The notes beneath the pieces are model-generated. The model was not told where the DNA came from, made no database searches, and was given only the letters and a program-made list of their open reading frames with translations. The position numbers and the translations under genes are program-made. This document shows positions 46,461 to 46,972 of a stretch of DNA of 46,972 nucleotides, piece after piece. The stretch is from NCBI GenBank assembly GCA_910592005.1, contig CAJVPP010000119.1:1-46972 (forward strand). The letters run 5' to 3'. The stretch comes from Funneliformis mosseae (Eukaryota > Glomeromycota > Glomeromycetes > Glomerales > Glomeraceae). How positions within the stretch are numbered: position 1 is the stretch's first letter; every line of letters begins with the position of its first letter.

Positions 46461-46972
46461 TATTAATTTTATGAATCAATTTTGTTAGGAAATAAGTTGC
46501 TACTTTTTACTTAAAAACACCTTTAAACAAGCAAACACATATTTGCGATACGAATTTATTAGAAGTTGCGGCTTATCATAAAGGATCATGAAATAAATTA
46601 GTTTTTTTTTTTTTTTTTTTTTTTTTATGTAAAAAGTTTAATAAAATGATATATTATTGCATCACGAGAAAATATTTTGATTTCTATCTCATCCCCTATG
46701 TGATATTTAAGAAATTTGCGGGACGCAGAATCTATTATTATTATAGTAGAAAAAATTCCATGACGTTTAACTATAATTTGCTTTTCCAAAAAATAAATAA
46801 CTTACTTTTAAAAAATAACCAGCGAAACGACTTTGTGTACAAAAAATAATGTCACTCAAATTCTTTAAATAAAAACAGAGATAAAATTATAAATATTTTA
46901 CTTCTATGTATTTTTGGTGAAAGATTCTTTGTAAAATATCATTAACTTTCAATATTTATAACGCAATTCATA
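46461..46972. other. Unassigned end of window
   Basis: AT-rich with a poly-T run of about 25 at 46602-46626. An open frame at 46646-46849 (67 residues, aromatic- and lysine-rich) is not recognised and I do not call it a gene. Confidence 0.5.

Noticed and set aside
1..46972. tRNA, rRNA or CRISPR array
   Set aside because: I looked for T-arm motifs with pairing stems, conserved rRNA cores and regularly spaced repeats, and found none that held up.

Overview
The window reads as nuclear DNA of a very AT-rich fungus, most likely an arbuscular mycorrhizal fungus of the Rhizophagus/Glomeraceae type. The support is indirect: short GT-AG introns of about 65-90 bp, one intact TKL-type kinase gene with a YVDP activation segment, and relics of gene families that are greatly expanded in those fungi (BTB-BACK, MYND zinc finger, Helitron helicase). 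No species can be fixed from sequence alone. I saw no rRNA, tRNA or CRISPR array.

Layout. 1-2.98 kb: homopolymer contig edge, a GTCGAAACC simple repeat and mostly unassigned sequence. 3.0-5.5 kb: a fold-back element with telomere-like arms, a 365-bp repeat with a coding-like frame, and a broken multi-exon gene with a perfect hairpin in a putative intron. 6.0-6.8 kb: a local duplication. 10.4-12.8 kb: the best gene of the window, a five-exon, 681-residue protein kinase with a C-terminal array of 20-residue leucine-rich repeats. 14.9-19.3 kb: pseudogenes (one unknown, one BTB-BACK, one MYND) and an 889-bp TIR element. 20.0-21.0 kb: a coiled-coil repeat protein on the minus strand. 22.2-23.6 kb: two unrecognised spliced minus-strand genes or relics. 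24.9-29.2 kb: a heavily mutated Helitron. 31.0-32.3 kb: a complete but dead Tc1/mariner element with TIRs and TA duplications. 32.5-33.5 kb: a 982-bp TIR element with a perfect 8-bp target duplication and a core of 12 hairpin-forming tandem units. 33.5-45 kb: gene-free, extremely AT-rich DNA almost devoid of CG. 45.1-46.2 kb: a relic of the spliceosomal gene SART1/SNU66 on the minus strand.

The unifying theme is cytosine loss. From about 29.2 to 45.6 kb CG dinucleotides almost vanish, stop codons in the transposon relics fit C-to-T or G-to-A changes, and one repeat family has a little-mutated copy at 3.9-4.26 kb and a decayed copy at 35.6-35.9 kb in which CG sites became TA, TG or CA. The boundary is sharp and lies inside the SART1 relic. 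This points to a methylation- or RIP-like mutational process acting on a transposon-rich block, next to a normal-composition region carrying an unusual kinase-LRR fusion. Functional conclusions beyond the kinase are inference.
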